64,000 bases of DNA from Spirochaetia bacterium UBA5763. Its GTDB lineage: Bacteria; Spirochaetota; UBA4802; UBA5550. Shown here piece by piece: positions 52,332 to 62,194 of the stretch (the first letter of the stretch is position 1; each line of letters begins with the position of its first letter). The stretch covers positions 1 to 64,000 of the forward strand of contig DIEX01000032.1 in the NCBI GenBank assembly GCA_002418835.1, read 5' to 3'. Below the pieces are notes generated by a model, which was not told the origin of the DNA, made no database searches, and worked only from the letters and a program-made list of their open reading frames with translations. A program made the position numbers and the translations under genes.

Positions 52332-53597
52332 ATGAAACTGACAGCTGTTCTCACAATCAAAATGAAAAAAGGGATACTCCCCCAGTTTATCGCAACAGTC
52401 TATAAACAGCAGATGGAGGTAAGCAACATAAACCTCACAGAAGCGGATGGTAAATGGGACGGCTACTGCATTGAAATAATTTATACATCAAAGAAAGACC
52501 TCATTAGAGTTGTGGAAGCCCTGAAAAAAAACAGTGACTATTTCAGGGATTTATCAATAACAAGCACTCTTGAAGACAAGATCCGCGGCGGGCTCCTTTC
52601 AACTGGGAGCAAGATACAGATAGACACAAACAGCGACATCGAGACATCCTTTCTCGGTGGAACTACACTTGTCCATGAAAAGATAGATGCGGGCTTCGGA
52701 AAACAGTACTGCTCCGTTTCAGAATCCGTAGGAATAATAAGCGGCTTTAAAAAAATGGCTGCACCCACAGATGAGTATTATCATTACTGCGCTGATTCAG
52801 AGAGAGACGCTATTATAATCAGCAGATTTACAAATAAAAACGCATTCCCTGTGAGCATTAAATACCAGACTGTCGAAGACCTGATAAAAGTACTTAAAGG
52901 TATTGAGGAGAGTTTCTCCTGTTTCCGTTTTATGAATACTGACAATGAAGATTATATATTCAGAAACACGATTATTGACTCAATCCGTAAACCCGTTATC
53001 TTTCGTGAGCTTGATGAACTCCCTTTTTACCTGATGACCATAATCACAAAAATCTGCAGAAAGCAGAGGTGCAAACCTGAAGAGACATCAGTAGGGATAC
53101 TGGGCCTTAACCAGGGTATGATACGGCTCACAGGTATTCTCTGCTCTGCCGGATATCTGAAGGTACTTGGACATGACAACAGGGAGAGGACAATGATGTC
53201 CTTTGAAACCCAGGGGGGACTTGCCACCACAATTGAGAATGTTGCGGACAATGCTGATATACTTATTGTTTATGATGATCAGCTGCTTAAGGACAACATT
53301 CAGTATCTTAATCCGGGGTGTATAGTCATAACAGGTTTTAGCAGTGAGCCAGTTGATGCCGGTTTATTTTCAGATAAAGGGCTTAAGGAGATAATACAGG
53401 TGAGAGATGCTGATCTACTGACGCTTATAGCTCCCATGATTAATGGAATTACAGCAGGTGAGCAGAAATTTTTCAGCGATGAACTTATTCTTAAAATTTC
53501 TTCATCTGCATCCAGGGAGATATCAGATTCATACAGGTATCCCGGATTTTTCAGTGAAATTTCAGGTAAAATAGAATCAGCGATTATAAGAGGTTAA
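52332..53597 (+). CDS. ACT-like protein with Rossmann-like C-terminal region
   Basis: A 421-residue soluble protein. The first 80 residues look like an ACT-type regulatory fold (LTAVLTIKMKKGILPQFIATVYKQQMEVSNINLTEADGKWDGYCIEIIY). A central part (about 100-220) contains FLGGTTLVHEKIDAGFGKQYCSVSESVGI; the C-terminal half has VGILGLNQGMIRLTGILCSAGYLKVLGHD, a dinucleotide-binding-like segment, and DADILIVYDDQ. The layout is reminiscent of malic-enzyme-like or amino-acid dehydrogenase-like proteins but no specific family is certain. It converges on the cache lipoprotein gene (21-base overlap). Confidence 0.5.
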   Translation: MKLTAVLTIKMKKGILPQFIATVYKQQMEVSNINLTEADGKWDGYCIEIIYTSKKDLIRVVEALKKNSDYFRDLSITSTLEDKIRGGLLSTGSKIQIDTNSDIETSFLGGTTLVHEKIDAGFGKQYCSVSESVGIISGFKKMAAPTDEYYHYCADSERDAIIISRFTNKNAFPVSIKYQTVEDLIKVLKGIEESFSCFRFMNTDNEDYIFRNTIIDSIRKPVIFRELDELPFYLMTIITKICRKQRCKPEETSVGILGLNQGMIRLTGILCSAGYLKVLGHDNRERTMMSFETQGGLATTIENVADNADILIVYDDQLLKDNIQYLNPGCIVITGFSSEPVDAGLFSDKGLKEIIQVRDADLLTLIAPMINGITAGEQKFFSDELILKISSSASREISDSYRYPGFFSEISGKIESAIIRG

Positions 53598-54380
53598 GGT
53601 CTGCGCTTTTTTTTTAACAAGAATCCATGATATAGAATTAAAATTAAAGGTCTTCAGATCTATTTCCTCATTTGAAGTCTCCATGTTTGCCGCTCCATCC
53701 CTCACGGCATCATTTATGTTCAGACCGATGTTTTCATTTATCATTGAATTAATCCTGGAATAATCATCTGTTATTTTAATTACCCCTTTACTGTTTACCA
53801 CATCTGTATTCTTTTCAAGGATCTCACTGATTTTTGAAATATCAATAAGCATCACAAGTATTCCGTGGAAATTCTGCTGTACATACACCGGTGACGACAC
53901 ATAGAGCGAATAGGTTTTTGCACCGGGAGTAATCAGTGATATATCTTCAAAATACACGCCTCTTCTCATAGAGAAACATTTTTTTAATGGTGTCTCCTCG
54001 TACCCTTCATTAACATTTGTTCCGAAAAGGCTGTCATTCTTTTTTGTATAAATGATATCGCCATGTTTATTAATTATCACGTAGTCAAGGTATATACCCT
54101 CTGTAACAGCATTGATCATCTCTGTTATATTTTCACGTTCAAGGAGATAATACTTTTTTCCACCTTTATCCATTAAACGGAGATGTGTTAATTGCTGTAC
54201 TATGTTATGCTTTTCAATTACCTGCCCTGCGCGTATAGAATCCCCCTCCGAGCGTTTAAAAAATTTTTCAAGACTCGGGATATTTGTATCCTGCACTGCA
54301 ACTTTTACCTCCTCTTTGACAGGGGGAGCTGAACAGGAAACAGCAGATATTAATAGCAGGATAAGAATTCTGAACTTCAT
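53577..54380 (-). CDS. Lipoprotein with a Cache-like sensor domain
   Basis: A 267-residue lipoprotein (lipobox AVSC). The region about 45-230 has the pattern of a PDC/dCache sensor: YVIINKHGDIIYTKKNDSLFGTNVNEGY, FEDISLITPGAKTYSLYVSSPVYVQQNFHGILVMLIDI. Such domains usually sit outside receptor kinases; here it is a free-standing lipoprotein, so it may bind small ligands and signal through a partner. Unusual architecture. Confidence 0.68.
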   Translation of the reverse strand: MKFRILILLLISAVSCSAPPVKEEVKVAVQDTNIPSLEKFFKRSEGDSIRAGQVIEKHNIVQQLTHLRLMDKGGKKYYLLERENITEMINAVTEGIYLDYVIINKHGDIIYTKKNDSLFGTNVNEGYEETPLKKCFSMRRGVYFEDISLITPGAKTYSLYVSSPVYVQQNFHGILVMLIDISKISEILEKNTDVVNSKGVIKITDDYSRINSMINENIGLNINDAVRDGAANMETSNEEIDLKTFNFNSISWILVKKKAQTLTSYNR

Positions 54381-54431
54381 GAAAATCCTCCGGTAACTTA
54401 TCTTTATTATCGAAGGATCTGAGGTATATCT

Positions 54432-56726
54432 TTAGTTCATCTTCTGGAGAGGAGTGTATTTTTCCATGAAGACTCTGTTTGTTATGCCGAAACTTATGGT
54501 GAGTTTGATATTGTCCCCGCTCCCTTCAATCTTAACAATTCTTCCAGGGCCGTATTTAGGATGCAGCACCCTCTCCCTCAGTAAAAACTGTGAACCTGTT
54601 GCAGATAACTCCTGCTGTTCAGCGAGTTCCACCGGCGGTAAAACAGAATTCTTATCCTCTACGGGGAGCTGGTATTTTTTTACAGGCGCTGCGGAAGCAG
54701 CAGACTCTCTTCTCTGCGGAGAGTAGCCGTTATATGAATACCCTCCGCCTGAATAGTCCCGCCCGCCGGAGTATTCGCTGGTATATGATTTTACATCAAG
54801 AAGGTCGCGCGGTATCTCACTGAGAAAGCGGGAGGGCCTTTTATACTCAGGCCCCATGTAGCTCCTGCGGAGGTCGGTGCTGGTAAGGAAAATTCTGTCC
54901 ATTGCCCGCGTAATACCCACATAGCAGAGGCGCCTCTCCTCTTCAATCCCCTCATCAGTGTCAACAGAGAGTTTATGCGGGAATGTATCCTCCTCCATTC
55001 CGGTAAGGAATACTACCGGAAACTCAAGGCCCTTGGCGTTATGCACAGTCATAAGCGTAATGCTGTTTGTTTTTGCCTCGGGGTCGTCAGAGGGATTCTC
55101 TTCTGATGTATAGAGTGAAATATCCTGAATAAAGTTTGCAGGTGCCGCATCAGGGAATGTCTGTTCATAATCATAGATTGAGTTCAGTAGCTCATCAAGG
55201 TTGTCAAGGCGTGAATTACTCTCAAGGGTATTCTCTTCGCGGAGGCTCTCCCTATAACCCGTTATATCAATGACACTCTTCATGAACTGCGAAAGCGTAA
55301 GTTCCCCCGGAACTGTTTCCATCATCCTCATCAGTTTCACGATGATCTTCCTGAAATCATCGAGTCCTTTCGGTACACGGCCTGTCATTAGCTCATCTCT
55401 GATAACAACCCATTCAGGGAGGTTCTCTTTCTCTGCAATCTCCGCTATACGATCCTGCGAGGCTTTGCCGATTCCACGGGCCGGAGTGTTGATAATCCTG
55501 CGAAGCGCAACTGTATCGCCTGGATTCACAAGAAACTTCAGGTACGCCAGTATATCCTTGATCTCCTTCCTTTCATAAAACTTCAGGCCGCCGATTATTC
55601 TGTACGGGAGGTTCTCTCTCCGGAGAAAATCTTCAAAGATCCTGGACTGCGCGTTTGTCCTGTAAAAAATCGCGAAATCGCTGTTCTTCAGTTTCTCCCT
55701 GGATTTTATCGAGAGGATAGTGTTTACAACAAATTCACCTTCTCCATACTCATTGTTAGCCATGCACCACACGGCTCTCTCGCCGTCACCGCGGAACGCG
55801 ATAATATTTTTATCCTTCCTGTTCCCGTTATTCTGAATTACAGAGTATGCAGCATCCAGTATCTGTTTTGATGACCTGTAATTTTCACCAAGAGTAATAA
55901 TCTTTGTCTTTTCGTAATCCTTTTCAAAAGTGAGGATGTTGCGTATATCTGCTCCGCGCCATGAATATATAGACTGGTCATCATCTCCCACAACGCAGAT
56001 ATTCTTTGTTGCTGACGCAAGATATTTTGCAATTATATACTGCGAATGGTTCGTATCCTGGTACTCATCGATCATGAAATACTGCCACATCCGCTGAAGC
56101 TCGGTGAGCGCGCGTTTTGAATTGCGGAGAAGCTCCACTGTTTTTATCAGCAGGTCATTAAAGTCCAGTGCATTGTTCTCAGCAAGTTTCTCCTGGTACT
56201 TTTTAAATATCTCCTCGAAGTTAAAAGAAAAATAATCGGGAAGCAGGAGGCTCACATCAACACCGTCGATAAACCTCTCGCTGTCCTTAACTTCAGATAT
56301 TTTTGAGGCAATCATTGAAGGTTTCACCTTTTTCGGATCGAGATTCATGGAGGCCAGAATTCTCTTTATAACATCCTCCTGGTCGCCTGTGTCATAAATC
56401 GTAAAGCTGGACGGAATTTTTATATCCTCACCGAACCTCCTGAGTATATAAACTGCAGCAGAGTGGAATGTTTTGATGAACACACTGTTCCCCTGGGGGC
56501 CCACAATAGTCATCACGCGCTTCTTCATCTCCTCGCATGCCTTGTTTGTAAATGTCACTGCAAATATATTCCAGGGCTTCACCCCTGTACTGATTAGATG
56601 CGCGATTCTGTGAGTAATCACTCTGGTTTTACCGGAACCCGCACCTGCAAGGATAAGGAGCGGCCCATCCGTATGGAGAACAGCAGCTTTCTGGTTTTCG
56701 TTAAGATTTTTAAGAAGATCGGTCAT
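54432..56726 (-). CDS. UvrD/PcrA-type ATP-dependent DNA helicase
   Basis: A 764-residue superfamily-1 helicase. Motif I AGAGSGKT near residue 30, motif Ia TFTNKACEEMKKR, motif II FMIDEYQDT, motif III VGDDDQSIYSWRGAD, motif IV NYRSS, motif V TVHNAKGLEFPVVF, motif VI RRLCYVGITRAM. A low-complexity Ser/Gly/Tyr-rich linker (about 655-700) precedes a C-terminal Tudor-like PcrA domain (LHPKYGPGRIVKIEG). It unwinds DNA in repair and replication restart. Confidence 0.92.
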   Translation of the reverse strand: MTDLLKNLNENQKAAVLHTDGPLLILAGAGSGKTRVITHRIAHLISTGVKPWNIFAVTFTNKACEEMKKRVMTIVGPQGNSVFIKTFHSAAVYILRRFGEDIKIPSSFTIYDTGDQEDVIKRILASMNLDPKKVKPSMIASKISEVKDSERFIDGVDVSLLLPDYFSFNFEEIFKKYQEKLAENNALDFNDLLIKTVELLRNSKRALTELQRMWQYFMIDEYQDTNHSQYIIAKYLASATKNICVVGDDDQSIYSWRGADIRNILTFEKDYEKTKIITLGENYRSSKQILDAAYSVIQNNGNRKDKNIIAFRGDGERAVWCMANNEYGEGEFVVNTILSIKSREKLKNSDFAIFYRTNAQSRIFEDFLRRENLPYRIIGGLKFYERKEIKDILAYLKFLVNPGDTVALRRIINTPARGIGKASQDRIAEIAEKENLPEWVVIRDELMTGRVPKGLDDFRKIIVKLMRMMETVPGELTLSQFMKSVIDITGYRESLREENTLESNSRLDNLDELLNSIYDYEQTFPDAAPANFIQDISLYTSEENPSDDPEAKTNSITLMTVHNAKGLEFPVVFLTGMEEDTFPHKLSVDTDEGIEEERRLCYVGITRAMDRIFLTSTDLRRSYMGPEYKRPSRFLSEIPRDLLDVKSYTSEYSGGRDYSGGGYSYNGYSPQRRESAASAAPVKKYQLPVEDKNSVLPPVELAEQQELSATGSQFLLRERVLHPKYGPGRIVKIEGSGDNIKLTISFGITNRVFMEKYTPLQKMN

Positions 56727-56814
56727 GATTATTCCATATAAATCTGTTGTTTTAATACATCACATTGCGAACGACTGCATGAAGTGCGTACCGCTCCTCA
56801 GTTCGAAATGACAA

Positions 56815-56990
56815 TGTGATTTAACTGTTTACGATTAAATCAGTACTCAATTTGTCATTCCGGTTTTGTCGCAGACAAATACCGGAAACTTAATGATAGG
56901 AATTTGTTTCTGAAGACAAGCTAAATTTTGTTTTAGCTTAAGATTCCGGCATTTCGTTGTCATTCCAGCCGGAATGACAGAGTCTACTTA
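56815..56990. repeat. Intergenic GTCATTCCGG-type inverted repeats
   Basis: The spacer between the helicase and pstS genes has several mirrored units: GTCATTCCGG (about 56853), CCGGAA, AGATTCCGGC and CATTCCAGCCGGAATGACAG near 56960-56982. They form hairpins. Same general family as the repeats at 41382 and 42820 but a different central sequence. Confidence 0.5.
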
Positions 56991-57044
56991 TTTCGTAAAA
57001 TGCTATATATGATATAAATGGGCAAGTTATTATTTGCAGCATTA

Positions 57045-57073
57045 ATAAAAAAATACTCCCGGAGAGGGAGTAT
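57045..57073 (-). terminator. Rho-independent terminator after pstS
   Basis: ATACTCCC (57053-57060) and GGGAGTAT (57066-57073) pair, followed on the minus strand by TTTTTTT. It lies 33 bases past the pstS stop. Confidence 0.8.
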
Positions 57074-57105
57074 GAAAGGAGTATATGATTCTTAAATATT
57101 AAGTT

Positions 57106-57942
57106 TTACTGGTTTATTGAAATGAAACCTGCTTCTTTGACGAGTTTCTGACCCTCAGGGCTCAGGAGATAGTCTATAAATTTCTGACTTTCACCTGTTA
57201 TCTTTTTCTCATCAACATACATGTAGAGCTTTCGTGAAACAGGGAACTTCCCGGATTTACCGTTATCAAGAGTCGGTTCAACTCCGGAGACTGTGAGAGC
57301 TTTCACTGTTTTATCAATATATCCGTAACCGATATAACCTATGGCTTTCGGATTTCCTGCTATGGCTGATACAATTGCACCATTGGAAGCCTGAAGCAGA
57401 GCATCCTTTGCAACATCAGTATTTTTCATCACTTTCTCATGCCAGATTTCATAAGTACCTGAGCTTGTATCTCGCGATATAACAACGATATTTTCATCCT
57501 TTCCGCCAACCTGTTTCCAGTTTTTTATTGAACCGTCATAAATACCTTTAAGCTGATCCATTGTAAGATTTTTTACAGTATTCGCGGGATTAACTACCGG
57601 AACAATCATGTCATAAGCAACAGTGATCTCTTTAACTGCAATCCCTTTCTCTTTTGCAGTGCCAAGCTCTTTCTCTTTCATCTCCCGTGATGAGTTTGCA
57701 ATACTGCATGTACCGTCAATTAAAGCCTTGATCCCGTTACCGGAACCGCTCCCTTCAATTGTGATGGAGACTTTATTCTGTTTCCTGTATTCCTCAGCAG
57801 CCTTCTGTGTTATGGGAAGAACTGTTGTTGAACCCTTTATTACAATCTTATTGCCTGTGTCCCTTGAACATGCAGCCAGGACAATCCCTGAAAGGATTAC
57901 TGCTGTTACTGCTGAAACTGTTCTTTTAATAGTGATATTCAT
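57106..57942 (-). CDS. pstS: Phosphate ABC transporter substrate-binding lipoprotein
   Basis: A 278-residue lipoprotein (lipobox LAAC). The PBP-like phosphate fold is clear: VIKGSTTVLPITQKAAEEY, EGSGSGNGIKALIDGTCSIANSSREM, ISRDTSSGTYEIWHEKV, GYIGYGYIDK. It captures phosphate outside the inner membrane. It is divergent from pstB. The permease genes pstC and pstA are not in the window. Confidence 0.9.
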   Translation of the reverse strand: MNITIKRTVSAVTAVILSGIVLAACSRDTGNKIVIKGSTTVLPITQKAAEEYRKQNKVSITIEGSGSGNGIKALIDGTCSIANSSREMKEKELGTAKEKGIAVKEITVAYDMIVPVVNPANTVKNLTMDQLKGIYDGSIKNWKQVGGKDENIVVISRDTSSGTYEIWHEKVMKNTDVAKDALLQASNGAIVSAIAGNPKAIGYIGYGYIDKTVKALTVSGVEPTLDNGKSGKFPVSRKLYMYVDEKKITGESQKFIDYLLSPEGQKLVKEAGFISINQ

Positions 57943-58256
57943 TTATTGAATTACCTCCATATTTAATTTACAGCGGTAATGTCATAAATCTTTGTTAATT
58001 TTTTATAAAGATTTTTTAAATAATAAATGAATAGATACTGTATTACAGCATTTTTTTAAATTTATAAATTTTTAATTAAGGATAACAGCTGGTACCTTAT
58101 AATTAACCTTTAAAGCAGACAGGGAATCTTAACATAATCTTTATATTTTATTTATCAATATTTAACTTCTTCAATCTTTATTCATATTCATAACAGGCTG
58201 GTTATTAAACTGAACTTTATGTTGCAGCAGCCTAATAATTATTCAGGATTTTGATA
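57943..58256. promoter_or_regulatory. Divergent pstS/pstB region with a PHO-box-like site
   Basis: A very AT-rich spacer of 314 bases. TGTCATAAATCTTTGTTA at 57980-57997 resembles the enterobacterial PHO box (TGTCATAAA-type repeats) and lies about 38 bases from the pstS start codon. A PhoB-like regulator is encoded nearby. The match is partial and could be chance in AT-rich DNA. Confidence 0.35.
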
Positions 58257-59012
58257 ATGGAAGAAAAAATTACAGCTAAAAATGTCTCATTCTTTTACGG
58301 GACCAACCAGGCTATCAGAGATATCTCTCTTTCTGTAAAGGAGAATTCAGTGCTCGCACTCATCGGCCCTTCGGGGTGCGGTAAATCGACTTTCCTGCGA
58401 TGCATCAACAGAATGAACGACATTATCCCCGGTACAAATATTACAGGAGATATAACAATAGATGATGAATCAATTTATGCACACAGGTACGATGTTACAA
58501 CTCTGCGCAGAAGGGTTGGGATGGTTTTCCAGAAATCTAACCCCTTTCCAAAATCTATCTTTGACAATATCGCATACGGTCTGAAAATTAACGGCGTTAA
58601 AGATAAATATGAAATTGAATCTATAGTGGAAAAATCCCTTAAAAGCACTGCTCTCTGGGATGAGGTCAAGGACAGGCTTCACAAATCAGCAATGGGGCTC
58701 TCAGGAGGACAGCAGCAGAGGTTATGCATAGCCAGAACAATTGCAGTGCAGCCTGAAGTTATACTTATGGATGAGCCCGCCTCAGCACTTGACCCTATCT
58801 CTACCCAGAAAATCGAAGAGCTTATCCAGACCCTGAAAAAAAATTATACGATAATTATTGTTACACATAACATGCAGCAGGCGGCACGGGTAAGTGACTA
58901 CACAGCTTTTTTCTACATGGGTGAATTAATTGAAGTTAATAAAACAGACAAAATATTCACAAAACCGGACAGGGAGATGACAGAGAACTATATTACCGGA
59001 AAATTCGGTTGA
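58257..59012 (+). CDS. pstB: Phosphate ABC transporter ATPase PstB
   Basis: A 251-residue ABC ATPase from the ATG at 58257. Walker A GPSGCGKST (about 37-45), Q-loop MVFQKSNPFPKSIFDN, signature LSGGQQQR, Walker B VILMDEPASALDP, and a C-terminal FYMGELIEVNKTDKIFTKP, all typical of PstB. It leads an operon with phoU, phoB and phoR. No PstC/PstA partner is present here. Confidence 0.93.
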   Translation: MEEKITAKNVSFFYGTNQAIRDISLSVKENSVLALIGPSGCGKSTFLRCINRMNDIIPGTNITGDITIDDESIYAHRYDVTTLRRRVGMVFQKSNPFPKSIFDNIAYGLKINGVKDKYEIESIVEKSLKSTALWDEVKDRLHKSAMGLSGGQQQRLCIARTIAVQPEVILMDEPASALDPISTQKIEELIQTLKKNYTIIIVTHNMQQAARVSDYTAFFYMGELIEVNKTDKIFTKPDREMTENYITGKFG

Positions 59013-59055
59013 TAATATTCAATATCATAAATTTATTTAAATAATGGAGATAATT

Positions 59056-59724
59056 ATGCAGACCCATCTTGAAATGGATATAGAACAGATTAAAATAAAA
59101 ATGTTTGAAATGGCAGACCTTGCGACTGAGGCTATTAAACTCTCTGTGGAATCGCTAAAAAATGCGGATCTTATCCTTGCGAAGGAGATTATAAAAAACG
59201 ATACGCGCATGGATCTGCTGGAAATTGAGATCGATGATGACTGCATCAGGCTCATAGTTACACGTCAGCCTGCCGCTTCAGATCTCCGCTTTGCCCTTGC
59301 AATGCTTAAAATAAACACGGATATTGAACGGATAGGTGATATAGCGACTAATATTGCGAAGGAGACTCTGAAGATTAATGGCACTCCCCTTATCAAGCCT
59401 CTCATCGATATTCCGCGAATGGCTGATATTGCCATAAAAATGATCCAGCAGGCTTTTGCGTCAATAAGTGAAAAGGATGTTGAAAAAGCTAAAGCCGTTA
59501 TTACAATGGATGACGAAATTGACGAGCTTAACCTCCAGATATACCGGGAGCTCTTTACTTATATGTGCGAGGCTAACAGAAATATTTCACAAAGCCTCTC
59601 CCTGATAATGGTTGCAAAAGCTCTTGAAAGGGCAGGGGATCATGCAAAAAATGTCGCTGAACGGGCAATTTATTATATTCAGGGTGAGGATATAAGGCAC
59701 AGGGCACCCGGAGAAATTTCATAG
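59056..59724 (+). CDS. phoU: Phosphate-signalling regulator PhoU
   Basis: A 222-residue all-helical protein from the ATG at 59056 (GGAGA upstream). Two repeats of the PhoU three-helix bundle, with DLEIDDDC-like EIEIDDDCIRLIVTRQPAASDLRFALAMLKINTDIERIGD and a second AKALERAGDHAKNVAE motif that binds iron clusters or other metals. It modulates PstB and PhoR activity. Confidence 0.92.
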   Translation: MQTHLEMDIEQIKIKMFEMADLATEAIKLSVESLKNADLILAKEIIKNDTRMDLLEIEIDDDCIRLIVTRQPAASDLRFALAMLKINTDIERIGDIATNIAKETLKINGTPLIKPLIDIPRMADIAIKMIQQAFASISEKDVEKAKAVITMDDEIDELNLQIYRELFTYMCEANRNISQSLSLIMVAKALERAGDHAKNVAERAIYYIQGEDIRHRAPGEIS

Positions 59725-59731
59725 GACAGAG

Positions 59732-60418
59732 ATGAAAAAGAAAATTTTTGTTATTGATGATGAAAAGGATATAAGGGATATCCTGAAAGTTAATCTCCTT
59801 CAGGAGGGTTATGAGGTATACCCTTTCCCCTCGGCATCTGAAGCTGTAAAGGGTTTTGAAACAGCAAAGCCCGACCTGATTATACTGGACATCATGATGG
59901 AGGGGAAAGACGGTTATGAATTCTGCAGGGACATCCGCAGCAATGACAGACTGAAAAATATCCCCGTAATTTTTCTCTCTGCACGCTCAGAAGAGTTCGA
60001 CAAGGTTCTTGGCCTTGAGCTCGGCGGTGATGATTTCATCACTAAACCATTCAGCATCAAAGAGCTTAAATCCAGAGTAAAGGCGGTTCTCCGCAGAACA
60101 TCAGAGGCTCCAAAGGAATCAGGAAATGTGATTTTGAAATATAAAGGCGTGGAGCTCAACACCGAACAGTATTCACTCAATGTCGATGGAGAGGATATAA
60201 AACTCACAAAAACCGAATTCAATATACTTGTTCTCTTCATGGAGAATCCCGGAAAAATTTTTTCAAGAGATAACATCATAGACAGCGTTCGCGGTCACGA
60301 TGTCTTTGTCGTGGACAGAACAATAGATGTTCATATAATGAATCTCAGAAAAAAATTAGGTGATTACAAAAACATCATAACCACATTCTCGGGTGTGGGA
60401 TACGGCTTTAAGGAATAG
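59732..60418 (+). CDS. phoB: PhoB-type response regulator
   Basis: A 228-residue OmpR/PhoB-family regulator. Receiver domain with acidic DDEKD near 9-13, phospho-acceptor Asp53 (IILDIMM) and Lys near 105 (FITKPF); C-terminal winged helix (KLTKTEFNILVLFMENPGKIFSRDNIIDSVRGHD...RTIDVHIMNLRKKLG). It starts seven bases after phoU and is followed after two bases by the sensor kinase gene. Confidence 0.92.
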   Translation: MKKKIFVIDDEKDIRDILKVNLLQEGYEVYPFPSASEAVKGFETAKPDLIILDIMMEGKDGYEFCRDIRSNDRLKNIPVIFLSARSEEFDKVLGLELGGDDFITKPFSIKELKSRVKAVLRRTSEAPKESGNVILKYKGVELNTEQYSLNVDGEDIKLTKTEFNILVLFMENPGKIFSRDNIIDSVRGHDVFVVDRTIDVHIMNLRKKLGDYKNIITTFSGVGYGFKE

Positions 60419-60420
60419 AC

Positions 60421-62154
60421 ATGCTTAAAAAACTGAGTTATAAACTAATCACATCATATATCATTCTTATTTTTGTTCTTGTTATATCTGTTTTTCTCAT
60501 GGTTGAGAGTCTGCTTAAAAAGACTCACATTGAAATGATTAAAAACGAAATGTCTCATGAAATTGAAATCATCAATACGTCACTTATCAGAAACAATACG
60601 GATCCGCTTAAAATTACTGAGAAAAAAAGTATTCTTTTTGAATACGCTCAGTCCATGCAGATCAGGATTACCCTGATTGATAAAGATGGAAAAGTTATAG
60701 CTGATACAGAAGCAAATAATCCGGAGGAGCTGGATAATCATTATTACAGAACCGAAGTTTACCAGGCAACCCAGACTGGGGAGGGGTCAAGCATACGTCA
60801 CAGCAACACCCTCAAAACTGACATGCTCTACTTCGCAAAAAACTTTGAAGGTTACGTTATACGTCTTGCCAAACCTTTATACGCAGTTGATGAAAGCATC
60901 CGGGAACTTAAAACTCTGACAACCAGAATTTCAGTGATTGTACTTCTGGCATCAATAATAGTTATCATATTTATTTCTATCAAGGTAACCAGACCATTCA
61001 ATGAAACAATCAGTTTCGCTAATAATTTTGCCGAAGGGAACTACCGTAAAAGGATTCTTAATTACAGCAATGATGAAATCGGTACTCTGCAGAGATCTCT
61101 TAATAAAATGGCGGATACAATTGTTGAAACCATAGATCAGCATGTTTTCGAAAAAAAGAAGCTGGAAGCTACTCTTGAAAGCATAAGCGACGGAATCGCC
61201 ATGATCGATTCAGCCAAGCGGATTCTCATTTCAAATAAGGCTTTTTCGGAACTGCTGAGTATCAGCATGGATACAAGAGAAAAACCGTATTTTGAGGTAA
61301 TCAGAAACCGGGCAATAAATTCTAAAATAGAAAAGGGATTATCATCCGGCGAGAGAGATTTCTTTGAAGTTGAATCTGTTAACGACCGGTTTTTCGAGGC
61401 GGTTATTAATCCGATTAAAGCTGATGATGATATTATTCAGGGGATACTTATTGTCATTCATGATGCCTCTGAAAGGAAAAAGATTGAAAGGATAAAGAGT
61501 GATCTGGTGAGCAATGTCTCTCATGAGCTTAAAACTCCAATAGCCATTGTCAAGGGATACCTTGAAACTATAAGAGAAAATCCTGACAACAAAGAGATGA
61601 TGAACGATTTCATTGAACGTGCTATTGAAAATGTAGACAGGCAGAATGCGCTGATACAGGATATTATAAAACTCAGCATGATCGAATCATCAAAGGAGTT
61701 TGAAAAAGATGAAATTAATCTTAAGCAGATAATTCTCAGCTGCCTCGATATAGTTACTCCCAAAATTACAAAAAAAGAGATCAAACTGTATACAGGTCTC
61801 CCGTCAGAGGTTGATTATAAAATTACTGCAAACCAGTTCCTTGTGGAAGAGGTTTTCTTCAACATTATAGATAACGCGATAAACTATAATAACCAGGGGG
61901 GGAAACTTGATATTACTGCCGGCAAAAAAGATAATGGATTAATATTAAAAATTTCCGACTCAGGTATAGGGATTCCTTCAGAGTATATAGACAGGATCTT
62001 TGAACGCTTTTACAGGGTGGACAGAAGCAGGTCAAGGGCAACAGGGGGCACAGGTCTGGGGCTTTCCATTGTTAAGCATGCTGCAATGGTTCTGGGGTGG
62101 AGGGTCTCAGTATCCTCAGATAAAAACGGAACTTCTTTCACTATTGAGATATAA
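60421..62154 (+). CDS. phoR: PhoR-type sensor histidine kinase
   Basis: A 577-residue membrane kinase. Two membrane helices (about 9-32 and 168-188) flank an extracellular sensor, then HAMP, a PAS domain (about 245-345), HisKA with VSHELKTP (His near 369), and a HATPase with FFNIIDNAINYNN and DSGIGIP...FYRVDRSRSRATGGTGLGLSIVKH. It phosphorylates the PhoB-type regulator. Its extracellular domain is longer than in E. coli PhoR. Confidence 0.9.
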   Translation: MLKKLSYKLITSYIILIFVLVISVFLMVESLLKKTHIEMIKNEMSHEIEIINTSLIRNNTDPLKITEKKSILFEYAQSMQIRITLIDKDGKVIADTEANNPEELDNHYYRTEVYQATQTGEGSSIRHSNTLKTDMLYFAKNFEGYVIRLAKPLYAVDESIRELKTLTTRISVIVLLASIIVIIFISIKVTRPFNETISFANNFAEGNYRKRILNYSNDEIGTLQRSLNKMADTIVETIDQHVFEKKKLEATLESISDGIAMIDSAKRILISNKAFSELLSISMDTREKPYFEVIRNRAINSKIEKGLSSGERDFFEVESVNDRFFEAVINPIKADDDIIQGILIVIHDASERKKIERIKSDLVSNVSHELKTPIAIVKGYLETIRENPDNKEMMNDFIERAIENVDRQNALIQDIIKLSMIESSKEFEKDEINLKQIILSCLDIVTPKITKKEIKLYTGLPSEVDYKITANQFLVEEVFFNIIDNAINYNNQGGKLDITAGKKDNGLILKISDSGIGIPSEYIDRIFERFYRVDRSRSRATGGTGLGLSIVKHAAMVLGWRVSVSSDKNGTSFTIEI

Positions 62155-62194
62155 TTTTGTTGCGGGAAACACTCCCCCGATAGATTCTGCCGAC

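Noticed and set aside
62000..62194. Upstream extension of the HAD gene inside phoR
   Set aside because: The sequence is an out-of-frame reading of the kinase gene; the HAD fold starts at the Met at 62195.
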